Shown piece after piece: positions 23,559 to 31,694 of a stretch of DNA of 31,722 bases (position 1 is its first letter; each line of letters opens with the position of its first letter). The stretch comes from UBA60 sp964587885 (GTDB lineage: Archaea > Thermoplasmatota > Poseidoniia > Poseidoniales > Poseidoniaceae), in contig CAZPME010000025.1 in assembly GCA_964587885.1 (NCBI GenBank), forward strand, positions 1-31,722, written 5' to 3'. A program made the position numbers and the translations under genes. The notes beneath the pieces are model-generated. The model made no database searches, had not been told where the DNA came from, and was given only the letters and a program-made list of their open reading frames with translations.

Positions 23559-26500
23559 TCAAACTCTTCCTTGTTGTTTCAACCATTCTGCCCCGTAATG
23601 GTTCCATTGCTCCATTGTCCAACCTGCTGGCAATCCCTCTGCGGGGACTGCAGGTGGCGCGGCTACTTCTGGAGCGGCCGGCTCGGCGACTGCGGGGGTC
23701 TCGTGGACAACTTCCGGTTCGTGGATGATTTGTGGGTCGGATGGAGCAATTCCAATCAATTCCTTGCTCGGTTCTGGTGGTGCGCCAGCGGGTAGGCCAG
23801 CCAAGGAAGGGGCAGGCCCAAGCGGCATCATTCCACTCGAAGGGCTAGAGCCAAAGGAACTCATATCTGGGGCTGATTTAACATCACCATAAATTGCACT
23901 AGCACTAGTTTCGTAGACACCATATTCATCCTCTTCTTCATCGGTAGCAATTATTTCTCTAATCAAGAATCCAAGTAAAACAAGTACGATTAATGAACCT
24001 AGAATCCATTGGATGATATTGAGGAAAGAACCATCTCCCTCACTGCTTGAAGCACCTTCGGATTTAACCTCAAGTCGATGTAGGGTGACTTCGATATCGG
24101 CTGATTGTGCATCTTCGATCGTATTAGAAATCGCCCAAATTCTAAATGTAACTGTCACTGATTCCTCTTGCAGATTGATGAGCGAATCTTCACTCGCTTC
24201 GATAGTTACGTGAATGATATGTTCGTCATTAGGTGCATCGGTTTGTAGGGTCGCAACTTGGTCATTTTCATCTATTGTAATAGTTAGGTAAGAACTAGCT
24301 TCAGAAGGAGGTAGATCAATACTAACTGATTGGATTCCTGTGTATTGATTACGCAGTACTAGGAGTAACTCCATTTCAGTATCAGCCTCAAACAAATCTA
24401 CCGGCTCTGGTCCGATTAAGCGTAACCAATTTTGTGAACCAACTTTGAAGGTCGCAGTTCCATAATTGGTACTGGTGGGATCGTTCACACTTTGGGCGTG
24501 AAGATTTAGAGTGAGTTGTCCACTAATATCTTCGGCAAATGAAAACTCAACCGTTACGTTGGTCGAAGCACCGGGTTCAATCAATAACGTTTGGTCATTA
24601 TTTAGAGAGCCACCAAACTCAGCAAACATGCCATCGGGTGCGACTAAGGACAGATTGAAGCGATCATCTTCATTACCATCGTTGCGAATCTCAAATTGAA
24701 TCGACTTAGAACTATCACCGGGTATGTATGATTCCTCGATTTCTTCGTTACTTACCCACGGAATTGCGGTTGGAAGTACTTCCAATGTAATGACAACACT
24801 ATCACTTATTGTGGCATCACCTTCAGCAACAACAACAACTTGAGCGCTGTAAATCCCTGGCTTGAGATTCTTCGGCATGGGGAAGTTAAGGGTGGCGCTA
24901 GTTTCTCCGTCCCATGAATCAAGAACGCTGGTTTCCTCAATTGACAGAGTCGCCATCATCCGCCAATCAGATTGAATTAATTCAAGTTCAAAACTCTCAT
25001 CATCATTGCCAAGGTTGAAAACATCTAGAGTGACTCTCTGAGTATTCTCATTGGCCTCAGCAACAATAGACAACTGGTCAGCCTGAATTTCGACCATTCG
25101 CATTTCCGGAACATCAATATTACGAATTATTACTTCATTTCCAGAAACACCCGTACTGCAATCTAAACAAGAGGCTCGAACTGAAAATGAGATCTCACCG
25201 GGTGGTGAATCTGCTGCTGCAGTAACATTTACAAAGAAATTAATAGATTCACCGCGCCCGAGGAAAATCGGCAGAAATGATGCGCCGCTTTCATTTACGA
25301 ATTGAGCAGCCCATCCTAGGCTCGGGAAAGATTCGGTCAGGGTGAATGTTGCTTCACGATTACCGGTGTTTTCTAGACGCATTGGCACCAAACCGCTTTC
25401 TCCAGGCATCAAAGTTGCAGCCTTGAGAGGTGAACTAGAGGATAGGAGTAAACTGAATTGGTCGGTAATGACCACATCCATACTCAAACTTCCTTTGATG
25501 TGCGAATCAAATGGTCGAGCATCATCCCACCATACATTCCACACTTGTGACTGTACATCTGCCCCCTTTGGGATACTCAAGTTAATCCACATCTCGGAGG
25601 TATTACCCGGGGGGATTGCAGGCAGAATCACGTCAACACCATGATGACTTGGATTGTCTGAATCAATACGAATTGTTGGGGATGCAGGGTCCATCCATGT
25701 TAGATTAGTTATATTCGAATGGATTGCAACTACTGACGATTTGTAGCCGTTATTGGTGACAAAACAATGTAGGCTAAGTTCTTGATTAGGCACTGCTGAA
25801 TAACCAGAAGTCGGGTCATCGCAATCGATATCTAAAGTGAAATTATCGACCTTTTCAATTCCGAAAACCAACCAGTCATCAACGTGCATACCTTCGTCAG
25901 CGATAGAAGTGTCACTTTCAAAATGCATCCCCATAAACCAACTATGACCACCTAATTCGTAATTATCTGGTCGCCATGTGATGTTAGTCCAAGTAGTCTC
26001 AGAAGTACTGGGTGAATAATCGGAAAGGTTACTGCGGATATTGGTCCCGCCGGTTCGCCATAATTCAAGACTAACCGCATCTCCAGAGCCCATTCGACCC
26101 CAACTGCGGACGTGGAAATCAAGACTTACGTAATCACCACTGATGATGTAAAACTTGCAATAATAGTAGAGATAAACTGTAGTTGCCCCAGGTTCACTTT
26201 GAGCACTATTGCCACAGTTTGGATTGCCATTGTTTACCTGTGATGGCCAAAATCCTCGAACCAATCGGTCGTGAACTCGACCACTCGAGTAATCACTTCC
26301 AGGGTCGGAATGGCGCCAATGACCATTACCCACAGCGCCACCATTCTGACTTTGCCATTCACCTCGAGAATCGGCATCACCACCTCCAGCAGGATAGCCG
26401 AGTGGAAGGAAGGTAAGGGTGTCACCAACTGCGATAGTTTCATCCATAGGGTCGGCATCAAGTGCTACTGGAAGATGGCGATCCAATACGTCATTTTCGT

Positions 26501-27011
26501 TACGGTCATCATGAGGGTGAAATACAGTTGCTCGAAGAATCCAACCTCCGAGCAGACTTTCATTCACCAATTCGCTATGGGCGGCTGGTGGAGTCCAAAA
26601 CAAATCGTGCTCATCGCTCATTCCACCGAATAATTCCTGAGTAGTCCAATTGATTGAATAATCGACGAAACCAATTGGATGAACTGCCTCAAAAGTAATC
26701 AAAGCAGCTTTACCGGTAGCCGAAGTTCCCAATCTTTTAGTCTCGACAGTAATGGGCAATGACTGCCCAGTAAAGGTAAATTCTACTTCGCTACCGTCTG
26801 GATTATACCACTTATCCAGTTCAACGGATGCATTGCCAGCACTTATTGAGATCACTTGGAAATCATCATTTGAACCGCCACGGGCGTTGGCGGCATCGGC
26901 AGATGGAGAATATGTGACGATGCCGAGAGTCTGCACCAGCAATATGGTTACCAGTAATATCGACAACCCAAGTCGTGAGCGCATACTACTCGCCAACCTG
27001 CTACCGGTCAT
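23559..27011 (-). CDS. Large secreted, C-terminally membrane-anchored protein with NEW3/CARDB-like repeats
   Basis: 1150 aa. A signal peptide is visible (basic start, then GLSILLVTILLVQTLGIVTY, cleavage near ADAANA). The N-terminal half contains a jelly-roll-like module ending in HVDDWLVFGIEKV. After that come several Ig-like modules with the NEW3-type pattern (PGESGLVPMRLENTGNREAT; LDVFNLGNDDESFELEL; FEIRNDGNEDDRFNLSL). One transmembrane helix is at about residues 1000-1022 (IIQWILGSLIVLVLLGFLI), followed by a charged EEEDEYG stretch and a Pro/Ala-rich cytoplasmic tail. The tail ends in GLPAGWTMEQWNHYGAEWL. Most of the protein is thus outside the cell, probably a surface adhesion or substrate-binding protein; no catalytic residues are recognised. 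An alternative start is Met10. It is divergent from the membrane protein at 27052 with only 40 bases between. Confidence 0.85.
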   Translation of the reverse strand: MTGSRLASSMRSRLGLSILLVTILLVQTLGIVTYSPSADAANARGGSNDDFQVISISAGNASVELDKWYNPDGSEVEFTFTGQSLPITVETKRLGTSATGKAALITFEAVHPIGFVDYSINWTTQELFGGMSDEHDLFWTPPAAHSELVNESLLGGWILRATVFHPHDDRNENDVLDRHLPVALDADPMDETIAVGDTLTFLPLGYPAGGGDADSRGEWQSQNGGAVGNGHWRHSDPGSDYSSGRVHDRLVRGFWPSQVNNGNPNCGNSAQSEPGATTVYLYYYCKFYIISGDYVSLDFHVRSWGRMGSGDAVSLELWRTGGTNIRSNLSDYSPSTSETTWTNITWRPDNYELGGHSWFMGMHFESDTSIADEGMHVDDWLVFGIEKVDNFTLDIDCDDPTSGYSAVPNQELSLHCFVTNNGYKSSVVAIHSNITNLTWMDPASPTIRIDSDNPSHHGVDVILPAIPPGNTSEMWINLSIPKGADVQSQVWNVWWDDARPFDSHIKGSLSMDVVITDQFSLLLSSSSPLKAATLMPGESGLVPMRLENTGNREATFTLTESFPSLGWAAQFVNESGASFLPIFLGRGESINFFVNVTAAADSPPGEISFSVRASCLDCSTGVSGNEVIIRNIDVPEMRMVEIQADQLSIVAEANENTQRVTLDVFNLGNDDESFELELIQSDWRMMATLSIEETSVLDSWDGETSATLNFPMPKNLKPGIYSAQVVVVAEGDATISDSVVITLEVLPTAIPWVSNEEIEESYIPGDSSKSIQFEIRNDGNEDDRFNLSLVAPDGMFAEFGGSLNNDQTLLIEPGASTNVTVEFSFAEDISGQLTLNLHAQSVNDPTSTNYGTATFKVGSQNWLRLIGPEPVDLFEADTEMELLLVLRNQYTGIQSVSIDLPPSEASSYLTITIDENDQVATLQTDAPNDEHIIHVTIEASEDSLINLQEESVTVTFRIWAISNTIEDAQSADIEVTLHRLEVKSEGASSSEGDGSFLNIIQWILGSLIVLVLLGFLIREIIATDEEEDEYGVYETSASAIYGDVKSAPDMSSFGSSPSSGMMPLGPAPSLAGLPAGAPPEPSKELIGIAPSDPQIIHEPEVVHETPAVAEPAAPEVAAPPAVPAEGLPAGWTMEQWNHYGAEWLKQQGRV

Positions 27012-27051
27012 AAGTGTTCAGCGTCTATGTCTAACTGCCCGTAGGGCAGGA

Positions 27052-28404
27052 ATGGCGGCACCAATAGAGTGCAAGAAACCGGTTGAACAGCGTTTCAGCA
27101 ATCCCAATCCTCAAAGCACGAAGGGTTTGCAGACTCTTGTGACCGCGCGGAAGAACTCACTAATTCCTCGCCTGTGGCTTACCGGCGTTGTGATTGGACA
27201 AATCATCTTGACACCGATGGCTGCCTTCTCAATTACCTACCTTTTTGAATTCGCGAAAACCGATTCTGGATTCTCGGTAAATTTCCAACAAGCAATGATC
27301 CCGTGGATTGTCAGTGCATCGCTAGCCTATGGCATGATAGCGTTGGCTTTGGCCTTGATGATGGGTGGTTTTATGCCGCAAAGTGTCGTTCGACAAGGGG
27401 GCTGGCTGAGGGCATTTGGACTAATGCGGGGACGGCGGGATGCTGAAGCAGTGGCACAAACGAAAATTCGCCAATTCAATTCTCCACAAGGACAAATGAC
27501 GCGCATGATAAATCAGCGCTATAGTGACGGCTACGGCCTGCTTTCAATTCACGGCGGACTAGTTCTATTGGCAATCCCATTTCAGTTGGCTATGGTAGTA
27601 TTACCACTATCGACAATTTTGCTCATTCCCGAAACTTGGATGGCTCCCCAAAGAATGCTGGAGTTCGCATTGATATCATATATCGCAATCCTCATTTTCA
27701 TGATGCAAGTTTATCCTAAATTCGCTCACCGATATGTCACCTTTGCGGCCTTTACAAGGCGCTGGTTGATTTCAATGACCAAGTTATCTTGGCTCGCACC
27801 GATATTGGTATTGTGGCTACTTGGGCGCTTGGCCAGCCTAATAGTGGTTACTTGGATTGGGCCAGATATCGGCGCTAGCATCGCCGCTGAAAAGGCCTTA
27901 TTCGAAGACTGGCTCAATATCGGCTCGGTTCCTGAAAACTCCTTTCTTGACTTACTAACCGCACTCGCAGTCATGCCACTTTCTGCCTTTACTACACTGA
28001 CTGTACTTGGTGGGGGCAAGAGCAAACTTCCCGAGTGGTTGATGTTAGAATCACAGGATAACTGGTCCGAACCCGATGATGAAAACAAAGTGATGCCCGA
28101 TGATAACGACTCCGATGAAAGTCGTGGTAGTCGCCTGTTAGGTCGTAGTGTTGATATCGCGGCCGGTGCTGTTGCTGGCGCCGGATTACTCGCTGGCGGG
28201 GCACTTGTTGCAGGCCAAGCGATGCATGGCCATGTGGCCAGCGGCGGGCAAGCGGAGGCTCTAGATTTCGAACCGTCTGGTGGCGGACAGGCCTTTTCTT
28301 CTGCTAATCCCGATGGTGGTTCTGGGGCTGGAGACATCAGTGGTGATGGCGATGAAGATTTCGCCACAGAAATGATGATGTCGATGTTTGAAAGATTCGA
28401 TTGA
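27052..28404 (+). CDS. Polytopic membrane protein of unknown function
   Basis: I place the start at ATG 27052 (450 aa), because a longer reading would run into the divergent gene. I see about six hydrophobic segments: GVVIGQIILTPMAAFSITYL, IVSASLAYGMIALALALMMG, GLVLLAIPFQLAMVVLPLST, FALISYIAILIFMMQVYP, LAPILVLWLLGRLASLIVVT and LLTALAVMPLSAFTTLTVLG. These are followed by an acidic segment (DDENKVMPDDNDSDE), a glycine/alanine-rich hydrophobic stretch (DIAAGAVAGAGLLAGGALVA) and a Gly/Asp-rich tail ending MFERFD. I do not recognise the family. It is convergent with the 195-aa gene, ending one base short of its stop. Confidence 0.75.
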   Translation: MAAPIECKKPVEQRFSNPNPQSTKGLQTLVTARKNSLIPRLWLTGVVIGQIILTPMAAFSITYLFEFAKTDSGFSVNFQQAMIPWIVSASLAYGMIALALALMMGGFMPQSVVRQGGWLRAFGLMRGRRDAEAVAQTKIRQFNSPQGQMTRMINQRYSDGYGLLSIHGGLVLLAIPFQLAMVVLPLSTILLIPETWMAPQRMLEFALISYIAILIFMMQVYPKFAHRYVTFAAFTRRWLISMTKLSWLAPILVLWLLGRLASLIVVTWIGPDIGASIAAEKALFEDWLNIGSVPENSFLDLLTALAVMPLSAFTTLTVLGGGKSKLPEWLMLESQDNWSEPDDENKVMPDDNDSDESRGSRLLGRSVDIAAGAVAGAGLLAGGALVAGQAMHGHVASGGQAEALDFEPSGGGQAFSSANPDGGSGAGDISGDGDEDFATEMMMSMFERFD

Positions 28405-28405
28405 A

Positions 28406-28993
28406 TCATTCTTCTTCGCCAATAATTATTGCATTTCCGTCAGAAATCCATAATCGCACAAGACCCATTATTTTTCCATCCAATCGTGGTCGACCAAGGT
28501 CGGGGCGGGGTATTTTGAGAAGAGTAGCGCGGCAGGCTCGACACCTTACAGCAGTCATCTCCCATTCGGGCAATGTCGAATCGCAACAAGATGAATCACT
28601 AGCGGCCTGATTTCTTACTAACTGTAGTTGCTCGGCAAGTGAACGGGTCCAAGGCGATGGGGAAGTAAACGGAGTGGATGGTAATAGCCACGAAATCAGA
28701 GTCCAACCACCACCAAGAAACATCCCCATTCCAAACATTGCCGTCGACCATTTGAGCATCATCCAACCAAAACCCAAGGGAATTATTGCAAAGATCAAGC
28801 CCCAACGGCGCATCGTTCGCATATGCAAAACGCGCGCGAGCAAATATCCGTCAACTGGTATCGGTCGAGGATGTGATGGGAAAACTTGGTTGAAGGATTT
28901 GAGACGGGTTATCGTTAGCATCGGAATACGCGGAATAAAATGCCCTATTAGTAATCCACAAACAAATAGAAATAGGCTCAAACCCAACCCCAT
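28406..28993 (-). CDS. Small membrane protein with CC and CxxC cysteines, unknown function
   Basis: 195 aa. An N-terminal hydrophobic helix (LGLSLFLFVCGLLIGHFIP) and a second hydrophobic region at about 64-106 (LIFAIIPLGFGWMMLKW, FGMGMFLGGGWTLISWLL) flank a basic segment. The soluble C-terminal part has two adjacent cysteines (SCCDS) and a CRAC pair (VRCRACRATLL), which could form a zinc site or a redox centre. It starts eight bases after the aminotransferase stop, so it is probably its operon partner, although no shared function is evident. Family not recognised. Confidence 0.7.
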   Translation of the reverse strand: MGLGLSLFLFVCGLLIGHFIPRIPMLTITRLKSFNQVFPSHPRPIPVDGYLLARVLHMRTMRRWGLIFAIIPLGFGWMMLKWSTAMFGMGMFLGGGWTLISWLLPSTPFTSPSPWTRSLAEQLQLVRNQAASDSSCCDSTLPEWEMTAVRCRACRATLLKIPRPDLGRPRLDGKIMGLVRLWISDGNAIIIGEEE

Positions 28994-29001
28994 TTGATCA
29001 C

Positions 29002-30147
29002 CTATGCGCGCAGATTTTTCAATACTGTCTCGACTTTATCCATGCCGCGGGAAATGTCTTCTCGAGATATTGTGTAGGCAAAACGCAAGTGTCCCTCGCC
29101 AGAATCACCAAATGCCGAACCAGGTGAACACAGTACACCACCCTTGAGCAATTCAATTGCGATTTCTTCAGAGTTAAAACCCTCAATTTCCACTTTAGGG
29201 AAGACGTAAAACGCACCCTCAGGCACATGGCAAGAAACCCCCTCCATGGCATTGAGGCGAGTGCAGATTAAATCACGTCGAGCCTTGAATTCAATCGCCA
29301 TCTCTTCCGGATAATTCTTCGCCCCATCAAAGGCCTCAAGAACAGCATATTGCATCGCATCATTTGAGCATGCAGTGATGTAATACTGAACCTTTGTGAG
29401 TTGCTTCATCGCTTCTAAATTAGTCGACAATAAGTAGCCGATTCTCCAGCCAGTCATTGCGAAAGTTTTGGAAAAACTGTTGACTAAAATCAACTTCTCA
29501 TAACCGGTGCCGAGAAATGATACGTGTTCAGTATCGTAGACGATTCGGTCGTAAACTTCATCGGTAATTATCCACAAGTTGTGACGGCTGGCAAAGTCGA
29601 GTAACTCATCGCGCTGTGCAGAGTTCAGAGCTGCTCCGGTTGGATTGGAAGGGAAGTTGTATAGAATCGCGACGGTTTTCTCATCGACTAAAGATTCTAA
29701 CACATCTATTTGAGGAACAAATTCATGCTCAAAAAGACATGGATAAAATCTCGACTCACCCCCACACAGAGTTACATCCGGACCATAAAGTGGGAAATAT
29801 GGTTCTGGCAATAGTACATTATCACCTTCATCAACTAAGGTCATGAAGCAATTTAGCAAGGCATTGGTACCGCTCATAGTCATACAAACATTATCGGCGG
29901 AAAGTCCGTCTTGATATTTCGACCAAGACTCGGCAATCTTCTGCCGTAGTGCAGGCAGACCTGCTGTGGTTGTGTATTTGTTGTGTCCTGCTCGCATTGC
30001 ATTAGCCATCGCTTCGATGGCGACTTCAGGAGGTTGAAAGTCGGGCTCACCTAGTCCGAATGAGATGACTTCATCTCCTGCCATGTCGAACATTTTTCGG
30101 ACGCCGGTAGGCTGAATCGCAGTTGCACGCTTAGCAAAGTCAGCCAT
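29002..30147 (-). CDS. Class I/II pyridoxal-phosphate aminotransferase (aspartate aminotransferase-like)
   Basis: A 381-aa fold-type I aminotransferase. Seen: FGLGEPDFQPP near residue 30, the PLP-binding NFPSNPTG with Asn168, the cofactor Asp196 in ITDEVYDRIVY, the Schiff-base lysine Lys227 in NSFSKTFAMTGWRIGY, and the carboxylate-binding Arg in GHLRFAYT near the C-terminus. It most likely transaminates aspartate or a related amino acid with 2-oxoglutarate; substrate preference cannot be read from the sequence. A TATA box sits about 27 bases before the ATG, so the transcript is probably leaderless. The 195-aa gene follows in the same direction. Confidence 0.94.
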   Translation of the reverse strand: MADFAKRATAIQPTGVRKMFDMAGDEVISFGLGEPDFQPPEVAIEAMANAMRAGHNKYTTTAGLPALRQKIAESWSKYQDGLSADNVCMTMSGTNALLNCFMTLVDEGDNVLLPEPYFPLYGPDVTLCGGESRFYPCLFEHEFVPQIDVLESLVDEKTVAILYNFPSNPTGAALNSAQRDELLDFASRHNLWIITDEVYDRIVYDTEHVSFLGTGYEKLILVNSFSKTFAMTGWRIGYLLSTNLEAMKQLTKVQYYITACSNDAMQYAVLEAFDGAKNYPEEMAIEFKARRDLICTRLNAMEGVSCHVPEGAFYVFPKVEIEGFNSEEIAIELLKGGVLCSPGSAFGDSGEGHLRFAYTISREDISRGMDKVETVLKNLRA

Positions 30148-30170
30148 GAACCGTGCAAGAATGTCTCACA

Positions 30171-30177
30171 TATAAGC
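30171..30177 (-). promoter_or_regulatory. TATA box of the aminotransferase gene
   Basis: GCTTATA on the minus strand is centred about 27 bases upstream of the ATG at 30147, with purine-rich sequence further upstream. This spacing places the transcription start at or next to the start codon, the arrangement of leaderless archaeal mRNAs. Confidence 0.6.
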
Positions 30178-30357
30178 AAAAGCAACTACCTACTGTAATG
30201 ACTTTGGCCTTTGCAAGCAATATATTTTCTTTGATTCTACAAACTACTTGGCGAAACTTGTAGAATATTCCTCTTCTAATCGTGAAAATAATTGGATAAG
30301 AATGGATTGAACACGTTTTCGATTTCTATATTCTATGTATAGTATGAGAATTTGAGG

Positions 30358-30540
30358 TGGGGGCACAGGGATTTGAACCCTGACCAGCGGGTTTCTTCTG
30401 TTTCGCCTTTCCGTTAGTTCGGAGTTCGGTCGAGATGCAACGGGTCGGTGCTCCAATCGGTCATCAATTTCAGCAAACCCACCTGTCGTCATTCCCGTGC
30501 AATTGGAGCCCGCGATACTACCAGGTTATACTATACCCCC
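30358..30540 (-). tRNA. trnW: tRNA-Trp (CCA anticodon) with 110-nt intron
   Basis: Exons are 30503-30540 and 30358-30392. The folded 73-nt RNA has acceptor GGGGGTA with TGCCCCC (one G-T pair), D stem GTAT with GTAT (A-T and G-T pairs), loop AACCTGGTA, anticodon stem GCGGG with CCCGC, anticodon loop CTCCAAA (anticodon CCA), and T arm CAGGG-TTCAAAT-CCCTG, with discriminator A. CCA is not encoded. The intron occupies the canonical 37/38 site and contains a box C/D guide RNA. I did not model the bulge-helix-bulge fully, so the boundaries could shift by a base or two. The 5' end is 23 bases after the L41e stop, with no own TATA box visible, so co-transcription with L41e is likely. Confidence 0.95.
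30393..30502 (-). ncRNA. tRNA-Trp intron containing a box C/D 2'-O-methylation guide RNA
   Basis: Within the intron, box C ATGACGA (30486-30492), box D' CTGA (30470-30473), box C' TGATGA (30461-30466) and box D CCGA (30445-30448) are in order. The D guide ATTGGAGC is perfectly complementary to GCTCCAAT spanning the anticodon; the fifth base upstream of box D pairs with C34. The D' guide GGTGGGTTT pairs with AAACCC plus wobble pairs of the 3' exon; its fifth base pairs with C39. A terminal stem TGCA-CGGG with CCCG-T-TGCA encloses the boxes. Haloferax tRNA-Trp introns guide methylation of positions 34 and 39 in the same way. Confidence 0.88.
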
Positions 30541-30563
30541 AAGTGTAACACAAGAATCAATGC

Positions 30564-30671
30564 TCACATCTTGGATTGACGGCGCGCACGCTTTCGGCGT
30601 CGTAGTTTCTTCTTACGCCACTTCCAACGTTGTTGGCCGCTTTTCTTCCAAGCACGAGAGCCTCGCTTCAT
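30564..30671 (-). CDS. rpl41e: 50S ribosomal protein L41e (eL41)
   Basis: A 35-aa, Arg/Lys-rich peptide. Its core QRWKWRKKKLRRRKRARRQS aligns well with eukaryotic L41 (about 25 aa, WRKKRMRRLKRKRRK pattern), here with a ten-residue N-terminal addition MKRGSRAWKK. L41 bridges the two subunits in eukaryotic ribosomes, and archaeal homologues are known in some lineages. The start is ATG 30671; a TATA-like CATATAGG is about 30 bases upstream. The gene lies 23 bases before tRNA-Trp. Its small size puts it below usual gene-calling limits. Confidence 0.85.
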   Translation of the reverse strand: MKRGSRAWKKSGQQRWKWRKKKLRRRKRARRQSKM

Positions 30672-30697
30672 GGTAACATTCCGCCGACTTACTCCCC

Positions 30698-30704
30698 CTA
30701 TATG
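30698..30704 (-). promoter_or_regulatory. Putative TATA box for L41e / tRNA-Trp transcript
   Basis: CATATAG on the minus strand is centred about 30 bases upstream of the L41e ATG, compatible with a leaderless or very short-leader transcript. It is the only clear TATA-like element before L41e and tRNA-Trp. Confidence 0.45.
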
Positions 30705-30809
30705 AGTACATCGTCAGTTAAATCGGCGACCCAAACAACGGCATCATCATATTTCCAAGATGGGGAAGTTAGCGTCACCCTTGAAAGGGGATGTCCGCAC
30801 GGCCGGTTT

Positions 30810-30886
30810 GGGCGTGTAGTGTAGCTTGGATATCACCTCGGACTTCTAATCCGAGAACACGGGTTCAAATCCTGTCACGCCCGCCA
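30810..30886 (+). tRNA. trnR: tRNA-Arg (TCT anticodon)
   Basis: Acceptor GGGCGTG pairs with CACGCCC. The D arm is GTGT-AGCTTGGATA-TCAC, the anticodon stem TCGGA with TCCGA encloses CTTCTAA (anticodon TCT, reading AGA/AGG), and the T arm is ACGGG-TTCAAAT-CCTGT. Discriminator G at 30883; an encoded CCA follows (30884-30886). No intron. Confidence 0.96.
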
Positions 30887-30916
30887 ACAATTACCAAAAT
30901 TATCATTGATAAGAAA

Positions 30917-31429
30917 TTAGAGTTTGCGTGCGCATTTAGGGCAACGCAAGGGCTTGCGAACAGAGGTGCGGGCATAGGTAAAGCCACAATTCTGACAGAT
31001 CCATTCCTTTCGGCTTAATTCACCTAATACCGCGCTTTGCAATTTCTGCAATAATGGTGAGTCTCCCAAGGCAGGAGAAGGGGCAATTGAATCGACCAGT
31101 TGTTCGTGCTCATCATCGTGTTCGAGCAGTCCAGCAGCATGAATCAATTCATGCACTAAGGTATGACGGAATAATGCCTCATCTTCAAGCAATACCGGAT
31201 TCAACAATATGGTAATCTCACCTGGTGGTAACTTGAGGCGGCGTTTACGGTACATCTCATTGTGGTCACCATCGAATCGAGTTACTCCAAGCCGATTATC
31301 TTCAGATTCAAGCCACTCCAAGTGTACTGATTTTTGTAAAAAACGTAGAAACGGCGCATCGGTCGAGTCCAAAGCATCGACTACCTGCTCCAACAGCCCG
31401 GTTGGTATTATCGGCGCGGCGCTGGCCAT
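30917..31429 (-). CDS. SprT-like zinc metalloprotease with C-terminal zinc ribbon
   Basis: A 170-aa protein with the catalytic motif HELIH (residues 93-97) followed by AAGLLEHDDEH, where a later histidine would complete the zinc site. The C-terminal zinc ribbon is CQNCG (Cys145, Cys148) and CPKC (Cys163, Cys166). This is the SprT architecture; its eukaryotic relative Spartan removes DNA-protein crosslinks, so a role in DNA repair is plausible but not shown for archaea by this sequence. The start ATG (31429) is preceded by AT-rich sequence; no ribosome-binding site is evident. It lies between the two tRNA genes on the opposite strand. Confidence 0.88.
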   Translation of the reverse strand: MASAAPIIPTGLLEQVVDALDSTDAPFLRFLQKSVHLEWLESEDNRLGVTRFDGDHNEMYRKRRLKLPPGEITILLNPVLLEDEALFRHTLVHELIHAAGLLEHDDEHEQLVDSIAPSPALGDSPLLQKLQSAVLGELSRKEWICQNCGFTYARTSVRKPLRCPKCARKL

Positions 31430-31618
31430 ATATCATCGAAACCGTGATAGAATCTAAGGGTTGGCTCGGCAGGCTGAGAGAGGAAAATTTCTATCTGCGA
31501 TTATTGTGTTGTGCAAGTCGATAATCTCCTCGTTCAATCTCTCGCTAATCCACCCTCCTCATAATGCTCAAGGCTTATGTGGGGAGCGATGGTGGCGAGC
31601 ACGTCCAAGTGACATATT

Positions 31619-31694
31619 GGGCGTGTAGATCAGTTGGAAGATCGCTACCTTGGCATGGTAGAGGCCCCGAGTTCAAATCTCGGCACGTCCACCA
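31619..31694 (+). tRNA. trnA: tRNA-Ala (GGC anticodon)
   Basis: Acceptor GGGCGTG pairs with CACGTCC and contains the G3-U70 wobble pair that specifies alanine. The D stem is GATC with GATC; anticodon stem CTACC with GGTAG encloses TTGGCAT (anticodon GGC); the T arm is CCGAG-TTCAAAT-CTCGG. Discriminator A at 31691 with encoded CCA at 31692-31694. No intron. Confidence 0.96.

Noticed and set aside
26752..27051. N-terminal 100 residues of the plus-strand 550-aa open frame
   Set aside because: They are antisense to the start of the 1150-aa gene and have no membrane or domain character; the ATG at 27052 is the sensible start.
30244..30492. 82-aa minus-strand open frame
   Set aside because: It runs through the intron and 3' exon of tRNA-Trp and is not a protein gene.
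30703..30825. Short plus-strand open frame before tRNA-Arg (STSSVKSATQTT...)
   Set aside because: Its end is formed by the tRNA-Arg gene itself, and it has no recognisable family; most likely chance.
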